Source of the DNA: VRUE01 sp963703335
GTDB lineage: Bacteria > Actinomycetota > Thermoleophilia > Solirubrobacterales > 70-9
Assembly: GCA_963703335.1 (NCBI GenBank)
Contig: OY969812.1
Span: 620,001 to 684,000 of the forward strand
DNA: 64,000 bases
Reading direction: 5' to 3'
Below the pieces are notes generated by a model. It was not told the origin of the DNA, did no database searches, and saw nothing but the letters and a program-made list of their open reading frames with translations. The translations under genes and the position numbers were made by a program. Positions 16,165 through 25,093 of this stretch are shown one piece after another (positions within the stretch are counted from its first letter, which is position 1; each line of letters begins with the position of its first letter).

Positions 16165-16731
16165 ATGAGCGACCTCAACGGTGACCGCTCGGCCTGGCTG
16201 CGCTGCTACCGGTGCTGGTCCCAGAACCTCGAGATCCAGATCCACTACGACGCAATTCGCCGCGTTGACCCCGGCAGCGGGATCCTCGCCGAGGGCGTGG
16301 ACGAGGTCCAGGAGGCACTCGTCCAGTGCGTCGATTGCATGCACGACCAACCGCACCTGACCTTCCAGGACAACATGGTGGTCCCAATCGAGGATCGCTG
16401 GGAACGGATGGTCGCCGGGACGCCGTGGGTCGCCTCCTGCACGGTGCGGGTCGACCAGGATCGAGTCGAGACTTGCGCGGGCCCCGAAGCCGCCGAGTTC
16501 CTCACCTACGGCGCCTTCGGCGACGCCGGCGTGCGCGAGTTCTTCACCCACGTGCGCTTCCACAAGCACGACGAGGAGCAGGTCGTAGTGCACATGCTCG
16601 TCGAGCTCTACGCCCGCTCCGCCGAAGAGGCCACAGAGGTCCTAGAGGCCGCCGCCCACGGCCCCCTAGAGATCACCTCCCTAGCCGAGGAGTCAAGACC
16701 CCCCGCCCACGCCTCAGACGAGGCGCACTGA
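16165..16731 (+). CDS. Hypothetical protein with paired CxxC motifs
   Basis: A 188-residue soluble protein. Near the N-terminus, CYRC and CVDC about 40 residues apart suggest a zinc-ribbon or similar metal site. A later segment (VREFFTHVRFHKHDEEQVVVHMLVELYARSAEEATEVLEAAA) is helical and His-rich. I recognise no family and no reaction can be given. It lies downstream of lhgO by 33 bases and is convergent with the MaoC gene. Confidence 0.7.
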   Translation: MSDLNGDRSAWLRCYRCWSQNLEIQIHYDAIRRVDPGSGILAEGVDEVQEALVQCVDCMHDQPHLTFQDNMVVPIEDRWERMVAGTPWVASCTVRVDQDRVETCAGPEAAEFLTYGAFGDAGVREFFTHVRFHKHDEEQVVVHMLVELYARSAEEATEVLEAAAHGPLEITSLAEESRPPAHASDEAH

Positions 16732-16767
16732 CCTCGCAGCCGGGCGAGTTCGGGTCCAATATCCGGG

Positions 16768-17313
16768 TTACTCGACGTCGGCCTCGGGCCTCGGCGCCTC
16801 GCCGGGGTTCTTGCGGGGGACCAGGACCAAGCGCTTGAACTCGGCGACGAGGATGCCGTCTTGGTTGAGGACGCGGGTGTGGACCTTGACTACGCCGCGG
16901 TCGGGCTTCGATTTGGAGGGCTTGACCTCAAGCACCTCGGTCTCGCAGAAGAGCGTGTCGCCGTGGAAGACCGGGTTGGGGTGGCTGAGGTCTTCGGTCG
17001 CCAGGTTGGCGATCGCCTTGCCGGAGACGTCGGAGACCGACATGCCCAGTGCCAGCGAGTAGACGAGCGGGCCGACGACGACGTTGCGGCCCTGCTGGGA
17101 CCCCGCCGCGTAGACGTCGTTGAGGTGCAGCGGGTGATGGTTCATCGTGACCAGGCAGAAGAGGTGATCGTCTGACTCGGTCACTGTCTTGGCCGGCCAG
17201 TGCTTGTAGACAGCGCCGACCTCGAACTCCTCGAGGTAGCGCCCGTAGGCGTGCGCGCCTGACGCCTCGCGCTCGGCCTGGTCGGTACTCAGCTCGTAGC
17301 TCTGCTCGCTCAT
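16768..17313 (-). CDS. MaoC-like hydratase, candidate mesaconyl-CoA hydratase
   Basis: A 181-residue hot-dog-fold hydratase of the MaoC family. Visible features are a long first region (YGRYLEEFEVGAVYKHWPAKTVTESDDHLFCLVTMNHHPLHLND) with the MaoC-like Asp/His area, followed by VVGPLVYSLALGMSVSDVSG and the FHGDTLFCETEVLEVKPSKS block. Single-domain MaoC hydratases of this kind serve as mesaconyl-CoA (beta-methylmalyl-CoA) hydratases in the ethylmalonyl-CoA pathway; given ccr and ecm a few kilobases away and a malyl-CoA lyase in the window, this is the best functional guess. The start MSEQSYELS at 17313 is chosen over a longer frame that would run into the ugd promoter. Confidence 0.82.
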   Translation of the reverse strand: MSEQSYELSTDQAEREASGAHAYGRYLEEFEVGAVYKHWPAKTVTESDDHLFCLVTMNHHPLHLNDVYAAGSQQGRNVVVGPLVYSLALGMSVSDVSGKAIANLATEDLSHPNPVFHGDTLFCETEVLEVKPSKSKPDRGVVKVHTRVLNQDGILVAEFKRLVLVPRKNPGEAPRPEADVE

Positions 17314-17404
17314 TTCTCGCTTTCGTCTCCTATCGGGGTGGCGGCGCGGCATGCTACAGACCGCCGATGCGCAGCCGCTGACGGCGAGGCTAGACTCCCG
17401 CCCG

Positions 17405-18653
17405 ATGAAGATCGGAATCATCGGCCTCGGCTACGTCGGCCTCCCGCTCGCGGTCGCCTTCGCGGAGAGCGGTCATGAGGTGGTCGCCCTAGACGCCGAC
17501 ACCCGCAAGACCGAGAGCCTCGAGCGAGGCGAGAGCTATATCGAGGACATCGCCGATTCGGCCCTGGCGCCTCTCGGGGAGCGCCTACGGCCCACCACCC
17601 GCCATGCGGATCTCGCCTCCTGCGAAGCAGTGATCATCTGCGTGCCGACGCCGCTGACCGGCTCCCGCGAGCCTGACCTCACCTACCTGCTCGACGCGGG
17701 CGCCGCCCTCGCACAAGTCCTCCAGCCGGGGCAACTGGTCGTGCTCGAGTCGACTACCTACCCGGGCACCACCCGCGAGCGGCTGGCCCCGATCCTCGAG
17801 GAGTCGGGGCTTTCCGCTGGCACCGACTTCCACCTCGCCTTCTCGCCGGAGCGAATCGACCCGGGTCGCACCGATTACACCGTGCGCACAACGCCGAAGC
17901 TGGTCGGTGGGCTAACCGAGGAATGTTCCAAGCGTGCCTGTGAGCTCTACGAACTGATCTGCGAGCAAGTGGTCCCCCTTTCGGGACCCGAGGCCGCGGA
18001 GCTCTCGAAGCTCTTGGAGAACATCTTCCGCTCGGTCAACATCGCTTTCGTCAACGAGCTCGCCCAGCTCTGCGACCGGCTCAAGATCGACGTCTGGGAG
18101 GTCATCGACGCCGCCTCGACCAAGCCCTTCGGGTTCATGCGGTTCGACCCCGGACCCGGCATGGGCGGCCATTGCCTCCCGATCGACCCCTTCTACCTCG
18201 CCTTCAAGGCCCGCGAACACGACTTCTACCCCGAGTTCATCGAGCTGGCAGGAAAGATGAACCAAGCCCAGCCGGCATTCTGCGCGGAAAGGATCGAGCG
18301 CGCGCTCAACGACGTCGGCAAGCCGGTCCGAGGCTCCAAGATCCTCATCCTCGGGGTCAGCTACAAGGCGGGCGTAGGCGATACCCGCGAGTCCCCGGCG
18401 CTGAAGATCGCAACCCTGCTCCGCGACCTGGGCGGCGAGATTTCTTACCACGACCCCCATGTGGCGGAGCTGTCCCAGCTCGGCCTCAGTTCGGTCGACC
18501 TCGACAGTGCCCTCGCCACGACAGAATCTGGCCGCAATCGTCACGGCCCACCCGAGCCTCGACTACGGCGAGATCGCCGCAGCCGCGCCAGTCCTGGTCG
18601 ACTTCCGCGGCGTCACCCGCGGCATCGACGCCGAGAACCTGGTTCGCCTCTAA
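17405..18653 (+). pseudogene. UDP-sugar dehydrogenase with 3' frameshift
   Basis: Nucleotide-sugar dehydrogenase of the UDP-N-acetylglucosamine/mannosamine or UDP-glucose 6-dehydrogenase family, making uronic acid precursors for surface polysaccharide. The N-terminal NAD motif is GIIGLGYVGLPLAVAFA; the active-site Cys lies in GGHCLPIDPFYLAFKA; FSPERIDPGR and GVSYKAGVGDTRESPAL are conserved. Near 18520 the reading frame shifts: the first frame runs into an Arg/Pro-rich tail that reads on to 18676, while the expected C-terminus (LAAIVTAHPSLDYGEIAAAAPVLVDFRG) continues in another frame to a stop at 18651-18653. Either a real disabling indel or a sequencing error; nearly all of the protein upstream is intact. 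Confidence 0.85.
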
Positions 18654-18654
18654 C

Positions 18655-18676
18655 AGCCCTCAGTGGGCTTTTTTGA
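18655..18676 (+). terminator. Intrinsic terminator after UDP-sugar dehydrogenase
   Basis: AGCCC-TCAGT-GGGCT hairpin followed by a run of six T on the plus strand, placed right after the frame-corrected stop at 18651-18653. It overlaps the 3' end of the convergent gene. This is the clearest classical rho-independent terminator of the window and supports the corrected C-terminus as the original gene end. Confidence 0.75.
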
Positions 18677-19022
18677 GCCGGGCGCGTTCCTCTTGGCGTT
18701 CGACCACCTGGGCAATCAACTTCTTCACGTTGGAGTCGCCGGTGGCCTTGATGTGGCCGGTCTCATACGCCCTGCGGTAGCTCTTCAACGTGCCGTTCTC
18801 GGCCAGCTCGTTGAACTGAGGCCGGTCGATTTGGACCAGCACCCGCTCGTCCTGAGAGAGATCCTTCTTGATCACCGGGCCCGGCACCTCGACCCGGTAG
18901 AGCTGGATGTCATGCCTTGCCTTTAGTTCCAGCCCAAAGACGAGCTTGAGTTTCTGCAGGGCAGGGACTTCGGCTTGGAAACGCTCGACAGCGGTCTTGA
19001 TCAGCTGGGGGGTCGAAGCCAT
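18660..19022 (-). CDS. Hypothetical protein, possibly SCP2-like
   Basis: A 120-residue soluble protein, strongly charged. The middle (ERVLVQIDRPQFNELAENGTLKSYRRAYETGHIKATGDSNVKKLI) recalls sterol-carrier-protein-2 domains, in which a hydrophobic substrate pocket is followed by GxLKxxGD, but the match is weak. Its ATG at 19022 lies inside the end of the upstream lysyl-oxidase-like gene (22-base overlap), suggesting co-transcription. No function assigned. Confidence 0.7.
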   Translation of the reverse strand: MASTPQLIKTAVERFQAEVPALQKLKLVFGLELKARHDIQLYRVEVPGPVIKKDLSQDERVLVQIDRPQFNELAENGTLKSYRRAYETGHIKATGDSNVKKLIAQVVERQEERARLKKAH

Positions 19023-22018
19023 GGGGCTGGTGCAATTGCTATCGCTTCGGCCGCGTTCGTGTCGGCTGCCCAGAGGTGGCAGTAAGCGGGAATGGCGGAT
19101 GTGGATGCGTAGCGGCTCGCCAGGGCGCTTTGCGACTGCCGGGCTGCGCGCGGCCGAGGAGGCGTGCCGGCCCGGTAGTGCGCGGCGACCTGCGCGCCGC
19201 CGAGAGCCCTTCCGTAGACCGCGACCTCGTCGATCACTCCCCTGAACGCCCTCTTTGATCCCACTGCCGAGCCGATCTCGAACGAGCGAGCGCCGGGAGC
19301 CATCACCCCCGGTCGCCGCGCCGAGGCCACCCTCGCCCCGTCGACGAAGAGCCGCAGGGCCGATCCGTCGTAGACGCCGACGACGTGCTTGGCGCGCCCC
19401 GCCTCGATTGCTCCGGCGGGCGCGCGCAGGCGAACCACCCTTCGTCCCAGCCAGATCGCAAGCTCGAGCCGAGGGCCGGAGAGCTCAAGCGAGTAAGAAC
19501 CCAGCTTGCCGGCTACAACGACAACGCGTCCGCGACGCGGCAGCGCGACCGGCTCGATCCACGCCTCCACCGAGACGCGAGCGGGGTTGAGCGAGACGGA
19601 GCTGGGAATCTCAACGCGGTCATCGACGCCGTCGAAGCGCACCGAGGCGTCACTGGGGTCGGCCGACAGCAGACCGGCCTGACCGAGCTGTGGATCGCCG
19701 CGGTAAGTGCCGGGATTGGCGCCCCGCGCGTCCAGGGCCTCATCACCGCCGGTCTCGTCAAGGCGCCAATAGGCGCTCGGCTCGTCGTCGATCACCGCGG
19801 CCGCGTAGCCAAGGCCCAGCGCCGACGGAGGTGGCGCGATCGCGGGCCGCGGCTCCACCGGAGCTTCGTTTGGCAGCGGTAGCGGACCCGTAGCCAAGGT
19901 GGTGGCGTTGGCGACGTTCGAGTAGGCGGACGTGTCGGTGGCGTTGCGCGCCCTGACCCGGTAGTAGTAGGTCGTCCCGGGCGTGAGGCCGGTATCGGCG
20001 AAGCTTGTTGCGTTCGCCCAAGCCGCCTGCACGACCGGCGACGGGAAAGATGGGCTGATATCGCGCTCGATGCGGAACTCGCCCTCGTTATCCGAATTGT
20101 CGGTCCATTGCAGGTCTATCTCCTTGTCGGAGACGGCCGTAGCGCTTAGGTTACTCGGGTCTTTGACGGTCGTGTCGGGCGGCGGCGCCCCCGACCCCGC
20201 CTGATAGTGCGCGCCGACCCGTGCCACGGAGAGCGCGCCCGCGTAGACGGCCACCTCGTCGATCGTGCCATTGAAGGGTTCGCTGCCTCCGCTCCAGGAG
20301 GCGATGCCGAGGGCGTTTGAGTTAGTGGTGATCGCACCGCCCAGGGGCGCGCTGGCCACTTCGGCGCCATTGACATAGAGGCGCTGGCTGGCGCCGTCGT
20401 AGGTGCCGACGACGTGGTAGGCCTGACCGGTAAGAATTGCTCCCGCTGGCGCCTGAAGGCGGCGGCGTACTCCCGACTGCATGATCGTGAACTCGAGTCG
20501 GGGGCCGTTGAACTGCAGGGAGTAGGACTCCGGCTTGCTGGCGACGCTAATGAAGTTGCCCGTGCTGGGCAACGCGACCGGCTTGATCCATGCCTCGAGT
20601 GAGACTTTCGCGGTCGGGCTCAGCGCACTGGAGCTCGGGATGTCAACGTAGTCGTTGCTGCCGTCGAAGCGCACCGCCGTGTTGGTGCTGTCGCCCGGCA
20701 GCAGGCTGGGCTGGCCGAGCAGGGCGCCGTTGCGGTAGGCGCCGAGGTTGGCGCCGGCCGCGTCACTGGCGGTGGTGCCGCTTTTCTCGCCCAGACGCCA
20801 GTAGCCGACCGGGCCGTCGGCGACGACGACGTTGGAATAGGCCGAGGAACCCCCGCCACGATCGAGGATGATCGTGTCGCTCTCCGCAGCGGACCACTTG
20901 CCCGTTACGTCCTTGAACTGAACGAAGACGGTCTTCGTGCCGTCGAAGTTGTTGCCGCCATAGGTCGAGTTGGTCAGGTTCCAGGCAATCGCCTGCGCCG
21001 TCGATTCTTTGCCTGTGTATGCCTGTGCAGGCGACCAAGCATTGCCGTCGTTGGAGAGCCGCAGCTGGGTCACTCCGCTGATGTCATCCCGCCCCAGCAC
21101 CTTCACCGTCACATTTGGTGACGATGTGCTGGCGTTAATATCATTGATCCTCACCGAGCCAGTCGGTGGGTTTGAATCCACCAAGGTCCCGTTTTGCACC
21201 AAGAACATCGTGATCGCTTCGTTGTCTTCAGCGCCCTCGCGAATCAGGTCGGCCTTGCTTGGGCTCTCGTAGATCTTGTTGGTCGGGTCGACGACCGAGC
21301 GCAGCACGTATTCGCCATTGGAAAGTGAGCCGTTCGGCCCCAGGTCGATCCACTGTTCAAAGCGGAAGTAGTCATAGGTGTCGCCCCAACCAGGGGAGAT
21401 GCCTTGCTGCATCCGGCCTTTAGAGTCGGGGAAGCAACCTTCCGTGTCATAGGCGGGTGGGTAGGGCTGGTTGGGAACGTTGCGGATGAACTCCTCGTCG
21501 ATCATGCAACTGGTCGTCTTGCCCCCCACGGTCGGATTCCCCTGAGTCCTGCCGCTCGCCAGCCAGGCGTCATAGCCGGCTTTCGTCCAGAGCTCGTAAC
21601 GGCCCCAGTTGTCGAAGTGGTAGTGACCGTGCGCCGGGTGGTAGTAGAAGGCGCCCGCGGCGAAGTCGGCAAAGCCGCCACCGTCGTCGTAGACCCGTTG
21701 CGTGGCCGGGCCGGAGTTGGTTTTGGAATCGATCAATCCGCGCATCTCCAACGGGCCCGAGCCGCTGTCCCAAACGGTGTTGGAGAAGCGCAGCACGTTG
21801 TGCATCACTTCGGGACTACCGGCGTCAACGTCGGCGCGATCGAAACGTAGGTCTCGTGGGACCAGCGTCTTCAGGTTCGGGTAGAGGAGCGTAGCCGCCC
21901 GCGCGGAGGCCGACGAGATGACTAGCACGAGGAAAACAGCGCACAGCGTGGCGCCGATCAGCGCACCGCCATTCCTCTTTAGTCCAGGCCACACCCGGCG
22001 GACGTTACCGCTGCACAC
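19001..22018 (-). CDS. Secreted lysyl-oxidase / LamG / FN3 protein (copy A)
   Basis: About 1000 residues with a signal peptide (ALIGATLCAVFLVLVISSASARA). Domain order: lysyl-oxidase domain (about 45-280), Ig-like bacterial domain (about 280-395), LamG (about 398-605), fibronectin type III (about 620-715), second, divergent LamG (about 735-950) and an Ala-rich tail. The oxidase domain keeps the copper site His130-Gly-His132-Tyr-His134 (HGHYH, as HQHYH in human LOX) and the pair that forms lysine tyrosylquinone: Lys167 in VGGKTTSC and Tyr215 in SPGWGDTY, matching human Lys320 and Tyr355, followed by QWIDL. Such enzymes oxidise peptidyl lysine or amines to aldehydes. The start may be GTG 22018 or GTG 21994. 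It is a tandem paralog of the next gene. Confidence 0.88.
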   Translation of the reverse strand: MCSGNVRRVWPGLKRNGGALIGATLCAVFLVLVISSASARAATLLYPNLKTLVPRDLRFDRADVDAGSPEVMHNVLRFSNTVWDSGSGPLEMRGLIDSKTNSGPATQRVYDDGGGFADFAAGAFYYHPAHGHYHFDNWGRYELWTKAGYDAWLASGRTQGNPTVGGKTTSCMIDEEFIRNVPNQPYPPAYDTEGCFPDSKGRMQQGISPGWGDTYDYFRFEQWIDLGPNGSLSNGEYVLRSVVDPTNKIYESPSKADLIREGAEDNEAITMFLVQNGTLVDSNPPTGSVRINDINASTSSPNVTVKVLGRDDISGVTQLRLSNDGNAWSPAQAYTGKESTAQAIAWNLTNSTYGGNNFDGTKTVFVQFKDVTGKWSAAESDTIILDRGGGSSAYSNVVVADGPVGYWRLGEKSGTTASDAAGANLGAYRNGALLGQPSLLPGDSTNTAVRFDGSNDYVDIPSSSALSPTAKVSLEAWIKPVALPSTGNFISVASKPESYSLQFNGPRLEFTIMQSGVRRRLQAPAGAILTGQAYHVVGTYDGASQRLYVNGAEVASAPLGGAITTNSNALGIASWSGGSEPFNGTIDEVAVYAGALSVARVGAHYQAGSGAPPPDTTVKDPSNLSATAVSDKEIDLQWTDNSDNEGEFRIERDISPSFPSPVVQAAWANATSFADTGLTPGTTYYYRVRARNATDTSAYSNVANATTLATGPLPLPNEAPVEPRPAIAPPPSALGLGYAAAVIDDEPSAYWRLDETGGDEALDARGANPGTYRGDPQLGQAGLLSADPSDASVRFDGVDDRVEIPSSVSLNPARVSVEAWIEPVALPRRGRVVVVAGKLGSYSLELSGPRLELAIWLGRRVVRLRAPAGAIEAGRAKHVVGVYDGSALRLFVDGARVASARRPGVMAPGARSFEIGSAVGSKRAFRGVIDEVAVYGRALGGAQVAAHYRAGTPPRPRAARQSQSALASRYASTSAIPAYCHLWAADTNAAEAIAIAPAPWLRPPS

Positions 22019-22092
22019 GACACATCAACGGCCCGGCGGATCGGATCTTGCGCCTCTGCGGAGCTTCTTGCCGATCGCCACGCGCTGGACTC
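22018..22092 (-). pseudogene. Remnant of acyl-CoA dehydrogenase 3' end
   Basis: This stretch aligns by eye with the 3' end of the acyl-CoA dehydrogenase gene at about 25090-25168, including the reading IGKKL, but has small indels and a stop. It lies just upstream of lysyl-oxidase copy A exactly as the intact dehydrogenase lies upstream of copy B. It therefore marks the joint of a tandem duplication of about 3.07 kb. Confidence 0.75.
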
Positions 22093-25000
22093 AGCTGAGG
22101 AGTGGACCCCACGAGGTCGATGGGGCCTTCTGTGCCACAAACGAATGCAGCTCGCAGTAGTAGGAAAACGTTGGTGGGCTCGTAATCGAGTAGCGACCCG
22201 GATCCAGAGCTTCGCTGGAGACAAGTTTTCGTTCCGACGAGAAACCGACACCGGTCAGAGCGACGGCTTTACTCGTCGATGACCCCGCCTGGTAGTGCGC
22301 ACCTACCCGTGCCGCCGAGAGCGCTCCCGCGTAGACGGCCACCTCGTCGATCGTGCCGTTGAAGGGCTCGCTGCCCCCGCTCCAGGAGGCGATGTCGAGG
22401 GCGTTTGAGTTAGTGGTGATCGCACCGCCCAGGGACGCGCTGGCCACTTCGGCGCCGTTGACGTAAAGGCGCTGGATAGAACCGTCGTAGGTGCCAACGA
22501 CGTGGTAGGCCTGACCGGTGGCAATCGTTCCCACCGGGGCCTGCAGTCGGCGGCGTGCCCCGGACTGCATGATCGTGAACTCGAGCCGGGGGCCGTTGAA
22601 CTGCAGGGAATAGGACTCCGGCTTGCTGGCGATGCTGGCGAAGTTGCCAGTGGTGGGCAACGCGAGGGGCTTGATCCAGGCCTCGAGCGAGACTTTCGCG
22701 GTCGGCCTCAGCGCCGCAGTGCTGGGGATGGCGACGTAGTCGTTGCTGCCGTCAAAGCGCACCGCTGTGTTGGCGCTGTCGCCCGGCAGCAGGCTGGGCT
22801 GGCCGAGCAGGGCGCCGTTGCGATAGGCGCCGAGGTTGGCGCCGGCCGCGTCACTGGCGGTGGTGCCGCTTTTCTCGCCGAGGCGCCAGTAGCCGACCGG
22901 GCCGTCGGCGATGACGGCTGCCCGGTATTCGGTCGGAGGTGGCGGCGGAGGCGGGGGTGGAGGCGCCGTCAGCGTGGTGGCGTTGGCGACGTTTGAGTAG
23001 GCGGACGTGTCGGTGGCGTTGCGCGCCCTCACCCGGTAGTAGTAAGTCGTCCCGGGCGTGAGGCCGGTGTCCTGGAAGCTCGTGCTGTTGGCCCACGCCG
23101 AGAGGACGACCGGTGAGGGAAAGCTCGAGTTGGTGTCGCGCTGAATCAGGAACTCCCCCTCGTTGGTGGAGTTGTCGATCCATTTCAGGTCGATCCGCGT
23201 TTCCGAAACCGCGGTGGCGCTGAGGCTGCTGGGATCTTTGACGGTCGTGTCGGGCGGGGCGGCTCCCGACCCCGCCTGGTAGTGCGCGCCGACCCGGGCC
23301 GCGGAGAGCGCGCCCGCGTAGACGGCCACCTCATCGATCGTGCCGTTGAAGGGCTCGCCGCCTTCGCTCCAGGAGGCGAGGTCGAGCTCGTTGGAGTTGG
23401 CGGTGATCGCACCGCCTAGGGAGGCGCTGGCCACTTCGGCGCCATTGACATAGAGGCGCTGGCTGGCGCCGTCGTAGGTACCAACCACGTGGTAGACCTG
23501 ACCGGTGGCAATCGCTCCCACCGGGGCCTGCAGCCGGCGGCGTGCGCCGGACTGCATGATCGTGAACTCGAGTCGGGGGCCGTTGAACTGCAGGGAATAG
23601 GACTCCGGCTTACTGGCGACGCTGGCGAAGTTGCCAGTGCTGGGCAGCGCGACGGGCTTGATCCAGGCCTCGAGCGAGACCTTCGCGGTCGGGCTCAGCG
23701 CGCTGGAGCTCGGGATGTCGACGTAGTCGTTGCTGCCATCGAAGCGCACGGAGCTGTTGGCGCTGTCGCCCGGCAGCAGGCTGGGCTGGCCGAGCAGGGC
23801 GCCGTTGCGGTAGGCGCCGAGGTTGGCGCCGGCTGCGTCGCTGGCGGTGGTGCCGCTTTTCTCGCCGAGGCGCCAGTAGCCGACCGGGCCATCGGCGAGG
23901 ACGGCATTAGAGTAGGCCGATGACCCGCCACCACGGTCGAGGACGATCGTGTCACTCTCGGCAGCGGACCAGTTGCCCGTGGCGTCCTTGAGCTGAACGT
24001 AGACCGTCTTCGTACCGTCGATGTTGTTGCCGCCGTAGGCGGGATCGGTAAGGCTCCAAGCAATCGTTTGGGTGTTCGATTCTTTTCCGGTGTATGCCTG
24101 AGCGAGGGACCAGGCATTGCCGTCGTTGGAGAATCGCAACTGGGTCACGCCGCTGATGTCATCCCGCCCCAGCACCTTCACCGTCACATTCGGCGATGCC
24201 GTGCCGGTGTTGATGTCGTTGATCCGCACCGAGCCGGTCGGTGGGTTTGAGTCCACCAAGATCCCGTTTTGCACCGAGAACATCGTGATCGCTTCGTTGT
24301 CTTCGGCGCTCTCGCGGGCAACGTCACCCTTATTCGGGCTCTCGTAGATTTTGTTGGTCGGGTCGACGACCGAGCGCAGCACGTACTGGCCGTTGGCGAG
24401 CGATCCGGTGGCGCCCAGGTCGATCCACTGTTCGAAGCGGAAGTAGTCATAGGTGTCGCCCCAACCAGGTGAAATCCCCTGCAGCATCCTCCCCTGTGAA
24501 TCCGGAAAGCACCCTTCTGTGCCATAGGCGGGCGGGTAGGGCTGGTTGGGGACGTTGCGGATGAACTCCTCGTCGATCATGCAACTGGTCGTCTTGCCCC
24601 CCACGGTCGGATTCCCCTGGGTCCTGCCGCTCGCCAGCCAGGCGTCATAGCCGGCTTTCGTCCAGAGCTCGTAACGGCCCCAGTTGTCGAAGTGGTAGTG
24701 ACCGTGCGCCGGGTGGTAGTAGAAGCTGCCGACCGAGAGGTCGGTGAAGCCGCCTCCGTCGTCGTAGACTCGCTGCGTAGCGGGGCCCGTCTTCGTTTTG
24801 GAGTCGATCAGGCCGCGCACCTCGAGCCGGCCGGGGCCGGTGTCCCACACCGTGTTGGAGAAACGCAGGACTTTGTGCGTCACGGTGGCTTCACTCGCGT
24901 CGACGTCGGCGCTGTCGAAGCGCAGGTCGCGTGGCGAGAGCGTCTTCAGGTTCGGGTAGAGGGGCGTGGCTGCCTGGGCGGAGGCCGTCGAGAGGAGAAG

Positions 25001-25093
25001 CACGAGAACGGCAGCGCCAAGCGCGACGCGAACCAGCGCGGCACCGCTCTTCTTCAGCTCGGACAACACCCGGTCAACGTTACCGCTGCACAC
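22091..25093 (-). CDS. Secreted lysyl-oxidase / LamG / FN3 protein (copy B)
   Basis: A 1000-residue paralog of the protein encoded just downstream, with the same architecture: signal peptide, lysyl-oxidase domain, Ig-like region, LamG, FN3, a poly-proline linker and a second LamG. The catalytic set is again complete: HGHYH at 130-134, Lys167, Tyr215 and QWIDL. Unlike copy A, its two LamG domains are almost identical to each other and to the first LamG of copy A (each contains DGPVGYWRLGEKSGTTASDA). The C-terminal 60 residues are unlike copy A and contain YYCELHSF. The start (GTG 25093 or 25069) overlaps the end of the acyl-CoA dehydrogenase gene. Probably surface-bound or secreted; the LamG modules would bind polysaccharide or protein. 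Confidence 0.88.
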   Translation of the reverse strand: MCSGNVDRVLSELKKSGAALVRVALGAAVLVLLLSTASAQAATPLYPNLKTLSPRDLRFDSADVDASEATVTHKVLRFSNTVWDTGPGRLEVRGLIDSKTKTGPATQRVYDDGGGFTDLSVGSFYYHPAHGHYHFDNWGRYELWTKAGYDAWLASGRTQGNPTVGGKTTSCMIDEEFIRNVPNQPYPPAYGTEGCFPDSQGRMLQGISPGWGDTYDYFRFEQWIDLGATGSLANGQYVLRSVVDPTNKIYESPNKGDVARESAEDNEAITMFSVQNGILVDSNPPTGSVRINDINTGTASPNVTVKVLGRDDISGVTQLRFSNDGNAWSLAQAYTGKESNTQTIAWSLTDPAYGGNNIDGTKTVYVQLKDATGNWSAAESDTIVLDRGGGSSAYSNAVLADGPVGYWRLGEKSGTTASDAAGANLGAYRNGALLGQPSLLPGDSANSSVRFDGSNDYVDIPSSSALSPTAKVSLEAWIKPVALPSTGNFASVASKPESYSLQFNGPRLEFTIMQSGARRRLQAPVGAIATGQVYHVVGTYDGASQRLYVNGAEVASASLGGAITANSNELDLASWSEGGEPFNGTIDEVAVYAGALSAARVGAHYQAGSGAAPPDTTVKDPSSLSATAVSETRIDLKWIDNSTNEGEFLIQRDTNSSFPSPVVLSAWANSTSFQDTGLTPGTTYYYRVRARNATDTSAYSNVANATTLTAPPPPPPPPPPTEYRAAVIADGPVGYWRLGEKSGTTASDAAGANLGAYRNGALLGQPSLLPGDSANTAVRFDGSNDYVAIPSTAALRPTAKVSLEAWIKPLALPTTGNFASIASKPESYSLQFNGPRLEFTIMQSGARRRLQAPVGTIATGQAYHVVGTYDGSIQRLYVNGAEVASASLGGAITTNSNALDIASWSGGSEPFNGTIDEVAVYAGALSAARVGAHYQAGSSTSKAVALTGVGFSSERKLVSSEALDPGRYSITSPPTFSYYCELHSFVAQKAPSTSWGPLLS

